This document shows, piece by piece, positions 20,569-34,100 of a stretch of DNA of 64,000 nt. The stretch spans positions 2,782,906 to 2,846,905 of the forward strand of contig NC_083649.1 in NCBI RefSeq assembly GCF_963576545.1, given 5' to 3'. Position 1 is the stretch's first letter; the number at the start of each line of letters is the position of its first letter. The position numbers and the translations under genes are program-made. The notes under the pieces are model-generated. The model saw only the letters and a list, made by a program, of their open reading frames with translations, was not told where the DNA came from and did not search any database. Source of the DNA: Limanda limanda (lineage: Eukaryota; Chordata; Actinopteri; Pleuronectiformes; Pleuronectidae).

Positions 20569-23420
20569 AAGGAGGAAGGAAGGAAGGAGAGCAGGAGGAA
20601 GGAAGTAAGGAGAGCAAGAGGAAGGAAGGAAGGAGACCAGGAGGAAGGAAGGAAGGAGAGCAGGAGGAAGGAAGTAAGGAGAGCAAGAGGAAGGAAGTAA
20701 GGAGAGCAAGAGGAAGGAAGGAAGGAGACCAGGAGGAAGGAAGGAAGAAGAGCAGGAGGAAGGAAGGAGATCAGGATGAAGGAAGGAGATCAGGAGGAAG
20801 GAAGGAAGGAGAGCAGGAGGAAGGAAGGAAGGAGAGGAGGAGGAAGGAAGGAAGGAGGCCAGGAGGAAGGAAGAAAGGAGAGCAGGAGGAAGGAAGTAAG
20901 GAAGGAAGGAAGGAGAGCAGGAGGAAGGAAGGAGAGCAGGAGGAAGGAAGGAAGGAGAGCAGGAGGAAGGAAGGAAGGAAGGAGAGGAGGAGGAAGGAAG
21001 AAGAGCAGGAGGAAGGAAGGAGATCAGGATGAGGGAAGGAAAGAGAGCAGGAGGAAGGAATGAAGGAGAGCAGGAGGAAGGAGAGCAGGAGGAAGGAAGG
21101 AAAGAGAGCAGGAGGAAGGAATGAAGGAGAGCAGAAGGAAGGAAGGAGAGCAGGAGGAAGGAATGAAGGAGAGCAGGAGGAAGGAGAGCAGGAGGAAGGA
21201 AGGAAAGAGAGCAGGAGGAAGGAATGAAGGAGAGCAGAAGGAAGGAAGGAGAGCAGGAGGAAGGAAGGAAGGAGAGCAGGAGGAAGGAAGGAAGGAGAGC
21301 AGGAGGAAGGAGGAGAGCAGAAGGAAGGAAGGAGAGCAGGAGGAAGGAAGGAAAGAGAGCAGGAGGAAGGAATGAAGGAGAGCAGGAGGAAGGAAGCAAG
21401 GAGAGCAGGAGGACGGAAGGAAGGAGAGGAGGAGGAAGGAAGAAGAGCAGGAGGAAGGAAGAAGAGCAGGAGGAAGGAAGGAGATCAGGATGAAGGAAGG
21501 AGATCAGGAGGAAGGAAGGAGATTAGGATGAAGGAAGGAGATCAGGAGGAAGGAAGGAAGGAGAGCAGGAGGAAGGAAGGAAGGAGAGCAGGAGGAAGGA
21601 AGGAAGGAGGCCAGGAGGAAGGAAGAAAGGAGAGCAGGAGGAAGGAAGTAAGGAAGGAAGGAAGGAGAGCAGGATGAAGGAAGGAGAGCAGGAGGAAGGA
21701 AGGAGAGCAGGAGGAAGGAAGGAAGGAGAGCAGGAGGAAGGAAGGAAGGAAGGAAGGAGAGGAGGAGGAAGGAAGAAGAGCAGGAGGAAGGAAGGAGATC
21801 AGGATGAAGGAAGGAGATCAGGAGGAAGGAAGCAAGGAGAGCAGGAGGACGGAAGGAAAGAGAGCAGGAGGAAGGAATGAAGGAGAGCAGGAGGAAGGAG
21901 AGCAGGAGGAAGGAAGGAAAGAGAGCAGGAGGAAGGAATGAAGGAGAGCAGAAGGAAGGAAGGAGAGCAGGAGGAAGGAAGGAAGGAGAGCAGGAGGAAG
22001 GAAGGAAGGAGAGCAGGAGGAAGGAGGAGAGCAGGAGGAAGGAAGGAAGGAGAGCAGGAGGAAGGAAGGAAGGAGGAGAGCAGGAGGAAGGAGGAGAGCA
22101 GAAGGAAGGAAGGAGAGCAGGAGGAAGGAAGGAAAGAGAGCAGGAGGAAGGAATGAAGGAGAGCAGGAGGAAGGAAGGAGATCAGGAGGAAGGAAGAAGA
22201 GCAGGAGGAAGGAAGGAGATCAGGATGAAGGAAGGAGATCAGGAGGAAGGAAGGAGATTAGGAGGAAGGAAGGAGATCAGGAGGAAGGAAGGAAGGAGAG
22301 CAGGAGGAAGGAAGGTAGGAGAGGAGGAGGAAGGAAGGAGAGCAGGAGGAAGGAAGGAGGAGGAAGGAAGGAAGGAAGGAAGGAGAACAGGAGGAAGGAA
22401 GGAGAGCAGGAGGAAGGAAGGAAGGAAGGAAGGAGATCAGGAGGAAGGAAGGAGAGCAGGAGGAAGGAAGGAGAGCAGGAGGAAGGAAGGAAGGAGGGAA
22501 GGAAGGAGAGCAGGAGGAAGGAAGGAATGAGAGCAGGAGGAAGGAAGGAAGGAGAGGAGGAGGAAGGAAGAAGAGCAGGAGGAAGGAAGAAGAGCAGGAG
22601 GAAGGAAGGAGATCAGGATGAAGGAAGGAGATCAGGAGGAAGGAAGGAGATCAGGAGGAAGGAAGGAGATTAGGAGGAAGGAAGGAGATCAGAAGGAAGG
22701 AAGGAGAGCAGGAGGAAGGAAGGTAGGAGAGGAGGAGGAAGGAAGGAGAGCAGGAGGAAGGAAGGAGGAGGAAGGAAGGAAGGAAGGAAGGAGAACAGGA
22801 GGAAGGAAGGAGAGCAGGAGGAAGGAAGGAAGGAAGGAGATCAGGAGGAAGGAAGGAGAGCAGGAGGAAGGAAGGAGAGCAGGAGGAAGGAAGGAAGGAG
22901 GGAAGGAAGGAGAGCAGGAGGAAGGAAGGAAGGAGAGCAGGAGGAAGGAAGGAAGGAGAGCAGGAGGAAGGAAGGAAGAGGAGCAGGAGGAAGGAAAGAA
23001 GGAGAGCAGGAGGAAGGAAGGAAGGAGAGCAGGAGGAAGGAAGGAAGAGGAGCAGGAGGAAGGAAGGAAGGAGAGCAGGAGGAAGGAAGGAAGGAGAGCA
23101 GGAGGAAGGAATGAAGGAGAGCAGGAGGAAGGAAGGAAGGAGAGCAGAAGGAAGGAAGGAAGGAGACCAGAAGGAAGGAAGGAAGGAGAGCAAGAGGAAG
23201 GAAGGAAGGAGAGCAGGAGGAAGGAAGGAGAGCAGAAGGAATGAAGGAGAGCAGGAGGAAGGAAGAAAGGAGAGCAGGAGGAAGGAAGAAAGGAGAGCAG
23301 GAGGAAGGAAGGAAGGAGAGAAGGAGGAAGGAAGGAAGGAGAGCAGGAGGAAGGAAGGAGAGCAGGAGGAAGGAAGGAGAGCAGGAGGAAGGAAGGAAGG
23401 AGGGAAGGAAGGAGAGGGAG
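20569..23420 (+). repeat. 2.85-kb GGAA-type polypurine minisatellite
   Basis: Continuous array of GGAAGGAAGGAGAGCAGGA-like units of about 16-20 bp. Variants carry GATCAGGA, GGAGGAGG or AAGAAGAGC. The + strand is almost all purine, with about one C per unit. Higher-order repetition is visible: blocks of several hundred bp near 21060-21370 recur near 21870-22170, and 22200-22500 recurs near 22620-22910. Long open frames in several frames are artefacts of the stop-poor composition. Confidence 0.98.
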
Positions 23421-24360
23421 CAGTGACATTATGGAGAAGACAAAGCTTTCCTCCAGGAGACTGTTTACACACTTTGTTTATTCGTCTCTAATGTAATAAC
23501 TCCCTGAATCAACACGTCTATATTTCTCTCGACGTGTGAGATTAAATCCTCTTGATGACAAACAGCGCCGGGTTTTCATTCGTGCAGAATCAATAACACG
23601 ACAGCGATATGTAAAAAATGAAAGAACGTTAAATCAACACGTGGTCATGTGACGTGTGGAAGAGAAAGCAGATCCATCGACTCTGTCTCTGCAGTGTAAT
23701 AATAATGCAGGTTTTTCATGAGCTCATGTTTCTTCAAATGCTTCTTTCAGACGGGAACAGAAATCTCAAGATCTTTCAAACACGGGAGTTATTGTTGCAA
23801 ACTGTTTCGTCAAATTCTTCTGGGGAATAAAAATCAATACAGCATCAGTAGACGTCTTCAGCCGGCGAGTTTCACCTGCTTGATGTGCTGCCGTTCAAGG
23901 GCTCGGCGCCCGTGGAGGTTTTCAAACGGCAAAGAAAACATTATTAATAAAAGAAATTTCCAACAAAAGGGTTGGATTCATTTTGACAGTGTCTGTGTTT
24001 ATTCGCTCGATATCAAGGTTCAGATTTCAGAAGGAACAAAGACAAAGCCAAACCCTAAATATGAGAAGTTGCTCTGTCCTTGGACGCGCAGACAAAGAGC
24101 CTCCAGACATCTCTCAATTTCATTTTTCATAAATAGTGAAGATCTTCAAACTTTTGACAACAGTGGCCGTCTCAAAGATTGTAAATAAAGACAGATGCCA
24201 CGTCTCAACTTCAGGTCGATATCCGGAAATGGACGCTGGGCTCCGCAGGGGTCCTGTGGAGCCGGAGGGGGCGGAGCCACAAATTAATTTCCTTTATGCT
24301 AAGATGAATATGTTTATAGTGTCGTCAGATCAGGAAAAAGATCATTTAAATGAAGTTTGT
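23421..24360. other. Intergenic stretch, no gene recognised
   Basis: Unique-looking sequence between the purine array and a hAT insertion. The open frame 23718-24188 has no recognisable domain and no supporting context. Confidence 0.45.
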
Positions 24361-25199
24361 GTCTCTCATAGGGTTGCAAAGGGGCAGAAAGTTTCCAGGA
24401 AAGTTTCCGGAAACTTTCCATGGGAAGTTAAGCTCGGGAATTTGGGGAATTTTGAAAAAAAATAAAACTACGCAAATTAAACACTGAGCAATAAAAACAT
24501 CATTCAAAACTCTATTTTAAAGATGTATGGAACGTTGAGTTTCAACCCTCCACTGAGCATTCTTCCATCACATGCACAGATAACTCCCAGCATGCTTCAC
24601 TCTACAGCAGGGCTACTGAGGCCTGCTGTAGAGTGCAGGACTAGTCAGGTAAGTTTCCATGATATTACTGTGGAAAATATATTAGCCTGCTGATTGAGGA
24701 TTGTTCATCTGTTCATCTAGCCTATTTCCATTCATTTATCCATCAAATGTAAAATATGTTTACAGACGATTCCAATTGTTTGGCTAACTATTTATATCTC
24801 TGGCCTTGCATTAGTGTTTTTTTACAAACTTTTTTCTCATCTTATTCTACAGAACAATGCCACGTGCACTCTCTCATGTGTGGAGACATCTCACCCCATC
24901 CAATGTAGAAGGAAAGGCTGTGTACATTTGCAAATACTGTGCAAAGACCTATGTTAAGAATGACACAACGATGCAGAAGCATATAGTCAAGTGCCCAAAG
25001 TTTCCTCAGGGCTCAAATCAGCCTATGACAAAACAAAATGTTTATATTTATGTCTGTATATGACAAGGTAAATACAGTTAGTATAAATTACCCACAACAT
25101 TTCCAGTTTATTCCCATTAATTCCCGTTAATTCCCGTTAATTCCCATGGAAAGTTTCCAACTTTGAATATTCCTGGAATTTTGCAACCCTAGTCTCTCA
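24361..25199 (+). mobile_element. hAT element with perfect 8-bp target duplication, internally deleted
   Basis: The element (24369-25191, 823 bp) starts TAGGGTTGCAAA and ends with the exact inverse TTTGCAACCCTA. It is flanked by the identical 8-bp duplication GTCTCTCA at 24361-24368 and 25192-25199. An 8-bp duplication is diagnostic for hAT. Subterminal regions carry AAAGTTTCC and GGGAATTAACGGG-type motifs in inverted order. Most of the transposase is gone and only a BED zinc-finger exon remains, so it is non-autonomous. It is a recent-looking, clean insertion. Confidence 0.92.
24857..25063 (+). pseudogene. BED-type zinc finger exon of a hAT transposase
   Basis: The 68-codon frame has the BED finger pattern: Trp9 in VWRHL, then Cys25-x2-Cys28, then His42-x3-Cys46, with Lys/Arg-rich surroundings. 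BED fingers sit at the N-terminus of hAT transposases and bind the transposon ends. The ATG is four bases after a splice-acceptor-like TTCTACAG. A donor-like GACAAGGTAAAT follows just after the stop. The catalytic DDE and dimerisation domains are missing, so the product could at most be a DNA-binding fragment. Confidence 0.75.
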
Positions 25200-26978
25200 C
25201 CATTTGGGAAACAGTGACAACGATTATATTTTGTTCAGTTATTTGTGTTGTTAACCTGAATATTTCTGCATATTCAGTGTAAAAACCCCATAATAATCTT
25301 GTGTGACATTATATGACATAGAGCAGCTGATCCAGTGAGTAACTGCGACGTGAAACCAGGTCAGTGTTAAAGTCCGGATCAGATCTGCAGGCAGAGAAAT
25401 AATTACTGTACAGAACGCTGGATCCAAACCTGTTGAGCTTTCTGCTGCTTTACTGAACAGAAACAAATTGACAGATTACATCTGTAACGAGATCCGACGT
25501 TCATCCGGGGAGAGAAAAGAAAATACTGCAAAACCAAAAGCTTTTCATTATCCTCTGATTCTCTTTCAAACTGTGAGGAAAGACAAGAGGAGGAATGTCT
25601 GCATCAGAGCTAAAAATGGAACCTGATTGACAAACGTGTGGATGAAGTGAGACAAGGAATCAGGAATCTGAGTGATCACAAGGAAAAGTGAGCAGATGTT
25701 TCTCTCTTTTCACTTTTACAAATCCTCTCTTCCTCTTCTCTGTTCAAACTACCGTGTTTCTTCTCTTCTCTTCTGACACTTTCCACCATCTTTCACTTTT
25801 CCACCTTGTTCTGTCTCTCTGTCTCATTCCTGCTTTTCTGTCTTATGGGACATTCACCACGTTTCAAACGACTCCTCCTGACTTGATTTAGTTTCTTTAC
25901 AGTTTATCAGGATTTTGAAATCATTTTTTCATATCAAATATATTTGTCATATGGTTGTCCAGCTTCCTCCCATTGCCTTTAGCTGTGAATGTGAACATGG
26001 TTGTTTGTCTTCATCCAAGTAGTTTTCATCTTAAAACTAAGATCATCACCGTCCACACAACAATTTAGCTGTGTATGAGTAATAACATATCTAATACTTC
26101 TACCTCCTCATTTTCCTCTTACTCTGACGACCAGATGGAGCTGTTACTGACTGTTTACAATATTTTGAATTCACTGCTGGTCGACGAGTTGTGACAGATA
26201 AGAACCAATCAAGAAGCAAAACAGCAACAGCACAGCACTATTCGTCCTGTGGATGAATCCTTTGTTTGTCCATCTGTCCAGGGGGTGTGTCCTTGTCCAA
26301 AGTCAAAGAGCCTGTTGTCATATTCAGATGAATCTGTTGTTCAGAATTTTTTGGCCCAGAGACAGTTTTTCTGTTGTGAATGCATCTGAGTGGAGGATCT
26401 TCCGTTGCATTGATCACGTGTGAAAGGAAACCTCTGGAGAAAGTCCGAGCCAAATCTCTGAACTTAAAACTTGACCTTTAAAAGTTTACAGAGCTGAAAC
26501 AAACATTCATACATGTGTACCGCTTATCCTTTAAGGGTCAACATTCTGAGAACATAACTCACAATCACATTTACAGTCAATTTAGAGTCTCCAATTAACA
26601 ACTATGCCTGTGTTCAAACTGTGGAGAATCCCCACAGACACGAGGAGAACATGCAAAACATCATGTCTGTTATTCTAGCATGTATTTCCAAGGAGACAGA
26701 AAACTTCCCTCTTCAGGCGACTCTCTCTCGTCTCTTTAAGAGAAGTCTGACGGAGGCGGAGACACGTTCGAGTGTTTTCCTCAAACCGTCTCTTCCGTCT
26801 GTCAACTCTGCAGATTGCATTTGTCCTGTCACTAATGTACGAGCATGTTGTAACGTGTAGATCTGCTCATGTAGCTGAACCCGGAGCTTCAGTCCCTCCC
26901 ACTCTGTCAGCAGCTCCTTCTGTGAGACACGCTGGATGAGCTCCAGAGCCTCTATTCCTCTTCCTTCCACCCCCAAAC

Positions 26979-26980
<2 letters not shown>
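25200..26980. other. Intergenic stretch, no gene recognised
   Basis: AT-rich unique sequence. No exon, transposon end or RNA gene is visible. Confidence 0.45.

Positions 26981-27038
<58 letters not shown>
26981..27038 (+). repeat. (CT)n microsatellite
   Basis: About 58 bp of uninterrupted CT. Confidence 0.95.
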
Positions 27039-27040
<2 letters not shown>

Positions 27041-27760
27041 CCCACGTTCCCTCTCTCCATCTGTTAGTCAGAGGAAAAATTAGAGAAACACTGTTATCGC
27101 CATTTCCAATAACCCAAAATAGAGCTGGCCTCCTAAAGTGACCCCGTCTCCACCTTCCTGTCGGAATCAAGCCAGGAACATTTGGATTGAATCAGGTTTC
27201 TTCTTTTCTCTGGTTTTCCTTTTTCTTTTATTCCATCTCATTTTTTAAACAGCTTTTCACTAAAGATAATGTATTTCAGTGCTTGTGACCTCATGCTGCA
27301 CCAGGAGAGACACTTTAAAAAGCAAAACCACATTTGTTGTTGCTGTTGTAAAACTCCTCCTTGTCTCTTATTAAAAAGCTCCTCACATGACGACATGAAT
27401 TAAAGATAACTGGACACAGAGATAAAAACATGACACTAAACATCATAAGTCAAAGTATCTGTGAAAACAATACCAACAAAAGATCAGAGCTTCAAACTGG
27501 AAGATCTTGAAGTTCAAGAAGCAACAAAATGAAAAACATCACAGGGTTGATACTTGAGCACGAGCTGAACACACCCCAGGGATTCTCAATGTTTTTTTGG
27601 CCCTGAAATAACACATTAATACAATATATGACTTTTTTCTGACATCATAGTGACGTCATAATGATGTCATCGTACCTCCAGGTCTTTCAGGAAGTGGATC
27701 GATGATGGATTTCACTTCTTTAAGACGCAATTATAATTTCATATCAAGAGATAAACGCCT

Positions 27761-27765
<5 letters not shown>

Positions 27766-27828
<63 letters not shown>
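27766..27828 (+). repeat. (CA)n microsatellite
   Basis: About 63 bp of perfect CA. Confidence 0.97.
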
Positions 27829-27832
<4 letters not shown>

Positions 27833-27841
27833 AACAACATC

Positions 27842-28100
27842 TTAGATTAGATTAAATAGATTAGATTCAACTTTATTGTCATTGCACAGTACAAGTACAT
27901 ATGCAACGAAATGCAGTTTAGCATCTAACCAGAAGTGCAAAAAAAAGGCAGTAAAAGTGCAGAGTATTGTGAATATTAAAGTGAAAATTTAAATAAATAA
28001 GATCTGTACAGTAGAAATATATATGGAATATTACAGTATTAACAGGAATTGTAAGATATAAGGACGATGAATACACTGTGAGCAGGATAAAAATATAAAT
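27842..28100 (-). mobile_element. 3' end of a LINE/SINE with fish-type tail
   Basis: On the - strand it ends with CATTTCGTTGC, TGTACTTGTACTGTGC, AATGACAATAAAGTTGAATC and a short TCTAATC repeat. I recall this as a common 3' tail of fish non-LTR retroelements. No coding part is seen. The inner border is approximate. Confidence 0.6.
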
Positions 28101-31100
28101 CTATGTGCACAGTGTTAGTGTTAGAAATATTATTGATGATGGGTTCTCTGCAAATCCTTCAAAACCTTATTAAATCCATTCTGAATGAAAGTAGAAAACA
28201 AAATCCGACTCAGTGAGTTGAAGATGCGTCGGATCTAAATCTGATTTCAGGACTTGTTTGCGAACGCTCTCTAAAAAGTTCAAATAAATTATTCAATGTG
28301 AACAAAGGCAAAGTCGTCCTGTTGAAAAGTGAAACTAACTCCGACACACACACACACTGTGTTTACATGCGCACTCACTCATACATATTAACCACCTGCA
28401 GAAGCCACGCCCCTAATCTGTGCCTAGTGGTGTCGGCTGCAACTCGCCATGAAAGATGCATGCAGGACATTCTGGAGAGAGGTGACACCCCACGAGGGAA
28501 CGACTCTCATCCTGTGCGGCTCTGATTGGATTGATGTTCCTCTTTCAGAAGTGGTGGATCTCTCTCTGCAGAGTCTGGACGAAGAGTGAAGGTCGACCCG
28601 CCCCCCCCCCCCTCAGCCGAGCACGACACTGTTTTAAAAAGAATGGAGCTCTGATGGGCTCTGGTGCAGAGGGAAGGTTATTTTCTGGTTTCTAAATCGC
28701 TTTGCTGAGTAATGAAGGTCATTGGGAATCTTCTCTGTGACAAGGCGCAGGGTTTTTATCTCTGAATTGCAAATGGGAACGACTGTGGAATTAAGGTCCC
28801 CCCCCCCCCCCCCCGTGGGTCCATTATAATGTAATGTTAGAATAAATGGAAAGCGCTTCCCGAGCACCTGAATCTATCTGCCGGCTGAATTGAATCCATT
28901 TAATTGAAAATGTCTGTTCGAAATGTTTTACCGTCTAAATGTATATTGAAGTGCTAATGTTTTGTTGTTGGGCCCAAGCAGTTTTCATATTTCTTTATTT
29001 GTCTGGATCAGAAGAAGAAGAAGAAAACGTCTGCACACATACTTTATTTACTTGTTTAGGAGGAAATGCTTTATTTGTTATTTTTAGATATAATCACAAC
29101 AGAACTATTTGTATTATGTTTTAAGGAGCTGTTGGAGTTAAAGTGCAGAACAACAGGCAAGAGAAACACAAACAATAGGTTTATTCATATAGTGTAAATA
29201 TCAAAAAACCTGAATTATTAACAATGGTCCCAAGAGTGAAGCTGCATTATGTCATAAAACCTGCCTCCTCCATGTTACCAGATGGGACATAGACCTTGGT
29301 AAGTTTGGATTTAATCACATAAGTACATACGATAAATGATATCTAGACTGTGTTCATGTTGTGTCGGATTTATGAGAAACATTTGTTGCTGACTGGGAAA
29401 ATTCAAGAACTAACTACTTAGAAAGTTGGCAAAATGTTTGGAATAGAGTGTTAGCGGGAGAAGCAGGAATCAGATTCCACATCCAATATGTAAACAGACT
29501 CCATCAGATGAAACCAGCTCTGTGTGAATTAAACCTTCATTAGCAGCAGATAGGAGGAAAGTAAACGAGCTCGTTTCTTTGTCCATCAGAGAAGTGAAGC
29601 AAACATCCTTCAGAAAGACGCTGCTACTTAGAAACTGCAAACTGGTGACTGGGAAGTGATTCGTCCATTTCACAGCAGCAGAAACCAACAGACACAGACG
29701 CCCACTCATACATCTCTCCGTGATGGTCCAATTAGAGTAATGCTCTCGGCCGTAATGTGCTGCTCTTGCTATATTGCGAAATGAAACAATAAAACAAGAA
29801 TAATGCTTTTTGTCAAAGGCAAACAAATCTTTTTCTTGGCGCCGACGCGGCCGCGGCTCAGCCAGATACTTGTTGCCTGCCCGGGGATCTGCAGCTCGCG
29901 GTGGAAATAAAGCTTGAAGAGCAGAACCCAGCGGCTCGGTAGCGTTTACAGGGTTACGCTGCCCTCACTCGGAAGCAGAGGAAGATGAAATGATTCATAA
30001 ATTCTTGGACAGATGAAGCCGTTTCACTGCGAGCCTGCAGAGCTGCGGCTGAACTTTGTGTCAACCCTCAGATGTGATGCTGGAAACCGAGCTGGGTCTC
30101 AGATGCCGTGACGTTGGTTGGATAACAACTGAGATGGGAAACATTTGTACTCTTTTACAGCATACTTGGTTTTATGGCACCATTTAATTGTAGTCTGTAG
30201 ACATTTCACTTTTTTTTAATATTGTGAATCTGTTCCTGAAAACAGAAGTATTTCTTTTGAGCTGATTTCAATTTGCACCGTTAACGCCGACAGACTTTCA
30301 CCCTCGTAGAAACGGGAAATAAAAAGTTATACTGGCTCAGTCTTTTCTCTTATTCTGATCTACTCATTTCATTTCACTCCTCTGCCTCATTATGTCCAGC
30401 GACTCCTCTTCTATTTGCAGGCTCCAGCAGAGAAGAGCGACTTTGACGGTCGTAAAAACGACGATTACGAATATTGAGAATAAAAAAAGACGGATAGAAC
30501 AACAAAAAGGCTCAGTGCACATGGATCTGATCTGTTCGGTGCTTCCTCCTCGTTCCTCTGCCTCCTGACTCACTGGTCGAGGGGATATTGAAGCTTTTCA
30601 AGTGGCCAGTGAAGAGTCATGTGAGCATTTCTACTATAGAGTCAGAATAAAGAGATACTGCAGAGACCTGCACGAGGCCAAGAGTTTGGATTCATAGATG
30701 TAAACAGTGTCCATAGCAACAAGCATGTGTTTAAGTGTTTACGGTCCGACTGGTTTCTGACTGGTTTCTTTTATCACACGAGTTGGACAAAAATGACTGA
30801 AGCTGCTTTCAAGTGATATTTGCATACCTGCACCATTCTTTATATGTGAAAAAATTATACAATACAATGCAGAAAGCCAATATTGCAATTTAAAACTGAT
30901 ACTAATTCATGATCGTCCTCTACGTCAAAGTGAAAATAGTAAAATGACTTTCCAGGACCAAAGGACCATTACATGTATAACAGACTAGTCAATCTGAGCC
31001 AATTGACTATTGTCTGAATTATCCTCAACATAAAGCAACACAATGGAACCATGGAAATCTGAGCCAGGACTGGTCTTTAGAGGAAAATAAGAATATGACT

Positions 31101-34100
31101 GCTGCTGCTTTCAAATGATATTTGCGACGTCATATCATCGATGAAAACATGTCAAGAAGATAAAGAGCTTTTGCAAATGTCCATTAACGTGTGGGTGGAA
31201 TAAACAACATGTCAACACCAGGTCACTGTGTCTTTCCTCATTGGGGACAAATAATCTCCAGGGACTCGCTCCAGTTTAGTTATTGGTTATTTTTTAAGTC
31301 GTATTAATGTTCTTGTAGCTGAATCATTTCACATCAGCACATGTTCCACTGACGTGACTAAACGTTCACATGGGAAAAGTTGTTCAGTCCCAACACACTT
31401 AAGGGATATTTCTCTGGATCCTTTTATTTCAGCTGATTTCTTTCCACATATCGTATAAATGTCTGAATAAAAGTCGCAAAATTCACTCTTTCTGAGGTTT
31501 TCTGGTTTCAAACATTGGTTTTATGTTTTGTTCACAGACAGAGAAGTTAAGTCGTGTTTGACCCAAGTAGAGATTTCATGTTGAGAGGTTCAACAGGTTA
31601 TTTTGAATAGAAACTCACAAGCCGGCTGAGGAGGAATCTGCAGCAAAGTGTTTTCCTCTTCTTGTGTCACGTCTGCAACTTTCTCGACTCTTGACTTTGG
31701 ATCTGGGGCTTGTTCGAGTCTCTGTGGTGTTTCAGTCCTTTCCTGCACACACTGTAAAGACCTTTCTCTTTGAGTTTGAGTTTGCACCGGAGCCAATGAG
31801 CGGCAGGCGTTGCATCACTTTCCCTCTCTCGTACATCAAAGCTTTCCTTTTTGTGCTTTTACTGTAGATGCTTACAGTCGCACTAGTCCTCACCTCAGCC
31901 ATTTTAAAACAGCTTCAAACTCTTTCCTCTCGGGGAGAAGAGGAATCTGGGATGTTCCTCTTGCTCGGTCTGGAGACAGAACTCAATCCTTCCCTGACAA
32001 CCTGCTGCATGTCTCATGATTGCGTTCCGTGCCATCAACAGCAATTAGACCTCATTGCGTTCTTCATGTTGCAGACGTAAACGTGTCCAATGAACATTTG
32101 CATAAATCCAGGACTCTGGGGAGAAGCTTGTTATTTACCGTCTCTATATCAACTGGAAATGACATCCTCTGAATGCAGGTTTTCTGATGCAACACAAACC
32201 CAATCGCTGTCGGCTGATTTCCTCTCCACTCGTCCTCGTTCCCCTCGGCGGCGGCTGGAGGTTGAGATTCGTCTCCGTGCCGTCGGAGCCGCTGCGGCTT
32301 CCAGTTATCAGTCATTTATTCTCTAATCTCTCCATCCAGGAGCAGGAGCAGCCTTGGTCTGGATCCATATTGGCAGAGGGCTGAGGCGGCGGCTGGCGTT
32401 TTATCTCAGAGCCGAACGGGGCCAGGAGGTTACACACCAACACGCCAGGAACAACACACACAGATGTACACACAGCAGCAGCAGCACTGATCTCACACTG
32501 TGTGACACACTCACACATGCAGTTTGAAAATCTACATGGAGATGAACATGCACACAGTTTGGCCCAAACACCAGTTGAAGAGATACTGGAGCACAACACA
32601 ACACGGACCAAAAGGAATTAGATAATAGACTGAGGTTCATGTCAGAATCTGTGCAGCAAAACAAACAAGATAAGTCAGAAACACAGAGACGGAGCCGAGC
32701 ATGTTGAGCAGAGAATCCTCATTTCATGCATTTCAGAATCTGCCTTCACACACGTGTCTGCATCTCTGTCAAAGCTTTGTGTGTTTGCAGGTTGAGATTG
32801 AAGCGGACGTGAGACGTGAGGAACCTTGTGTGTCACTTTGAGAAGCTCCTCACACAAAGGGGCACAGTGCTCTCTTCATGTGTCGGGCGAGAAGTCACTT
32901 CCTCTGTCAGATCCACGCAGCTTTCAAGAACATCCACACAAAGACACGTGTCGTCATGGTGACACCTTCCCCCAGAATGAAACCACTGATGTTGTGAACT
33001 GTGAGTTAATGATGTGAGTTGTTGACTGGAAACATGAGACGGAGAAGAATTCATCACGTGAGGATAAAACAACTGTGTCCAGGTGCAGCTACGAGGTTGT
33101 GCTGCTTTAAATGTCGCTGCCACTTTGAATTCTTAACATACAGATATTCATTAAAATATTTATAAGCACAGATGAGATATATTTGACTTTGTAAAATTGT
33201 GTTTCAGCAACGTTGAAGCTTCCAAGTCAGCTTGATTTGAAGAAGCTGATTTGTTTATTGAGACACTTTACACGAGCAGATAAAAATAACTTCCTTTACC
33301 TTCTTTGTATTCACCTGAGAACCTGACAGGAATATTTCCTCTGACGTGATGCTGGTGTGTGTTGCCTTGTTGTGGTTCTGTCTCCCGGCTGCTCTGATTG
33401 GATCGAGCAGGATCCGCAGCTCTCTAATGTTTTATCAATTCCTCGACTCCTGCTCGCTCTCGGCCAGATGAACTGATGGATTGTGGGTAGACGGTGAAAG
33501 CTCCATTGTTCAGGCCGTCGATACAGCCCGGCTACAGAGGCCAGGCCCGGCATCACTGATCTATGTAATGTACAGTGTGTGGTCACTTAGGGCAGAAGAC
33601 ACAGGGTGTAAGGTCGGCTCATTAATCAAGTCCAATAATCTACTGCGTTATCAATACGTGGATCGGTCGTCGGTCGGAGACGAATCCATCAGTGCAGCCG
33701 AGGGCTTCTCCTCTGATGGAGAGGTTCCTAGAGTTCTGCATACGTGAATCACAACCTTTTTAAGCGTCCAGACACAAACAGCTTGTGTAATACTTGATAT
33801 AATTATAAAAAGAAGAAAGAAATTACAAATTGCTCGTATTAATTCTTAGCTCCAGTCAATTTCCTTTGTTCGCCTCAACCACCTCAGTGGATGATTGAGA
33901 TTTTAAACGTCTTTGGCCCAATATTTTGAGGGTGAAGAGCAGAAAAGTCTGGGAATCAAACTTTAATTATGACAGAACTTTGAGTCCTTTGCTTGTGTGA
34001 AGTGCCCAAAACAAAATGATGAAACAACAGTGGCTTAAACTTCTGGATCAATTCGTGGAGCAAAATCAAACTGTAGATCAGATAAAAAGAAGAAATTTAA

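Noticed and set aside
20407..23491. Long open frames (up to 330 codons) rich in Arg, Lys, Glu and Gly or Ser, Leu, Pro
   Set aside because: They exist in several frames on both strands of the GGAA array. The low-complexity composition lacks stop codons and no domain is present.
24136..24465. 109-codon frame crossing the hAT left end
   Set aside because: It crosses a transposon boundary and target duplication and has no homologous feature.
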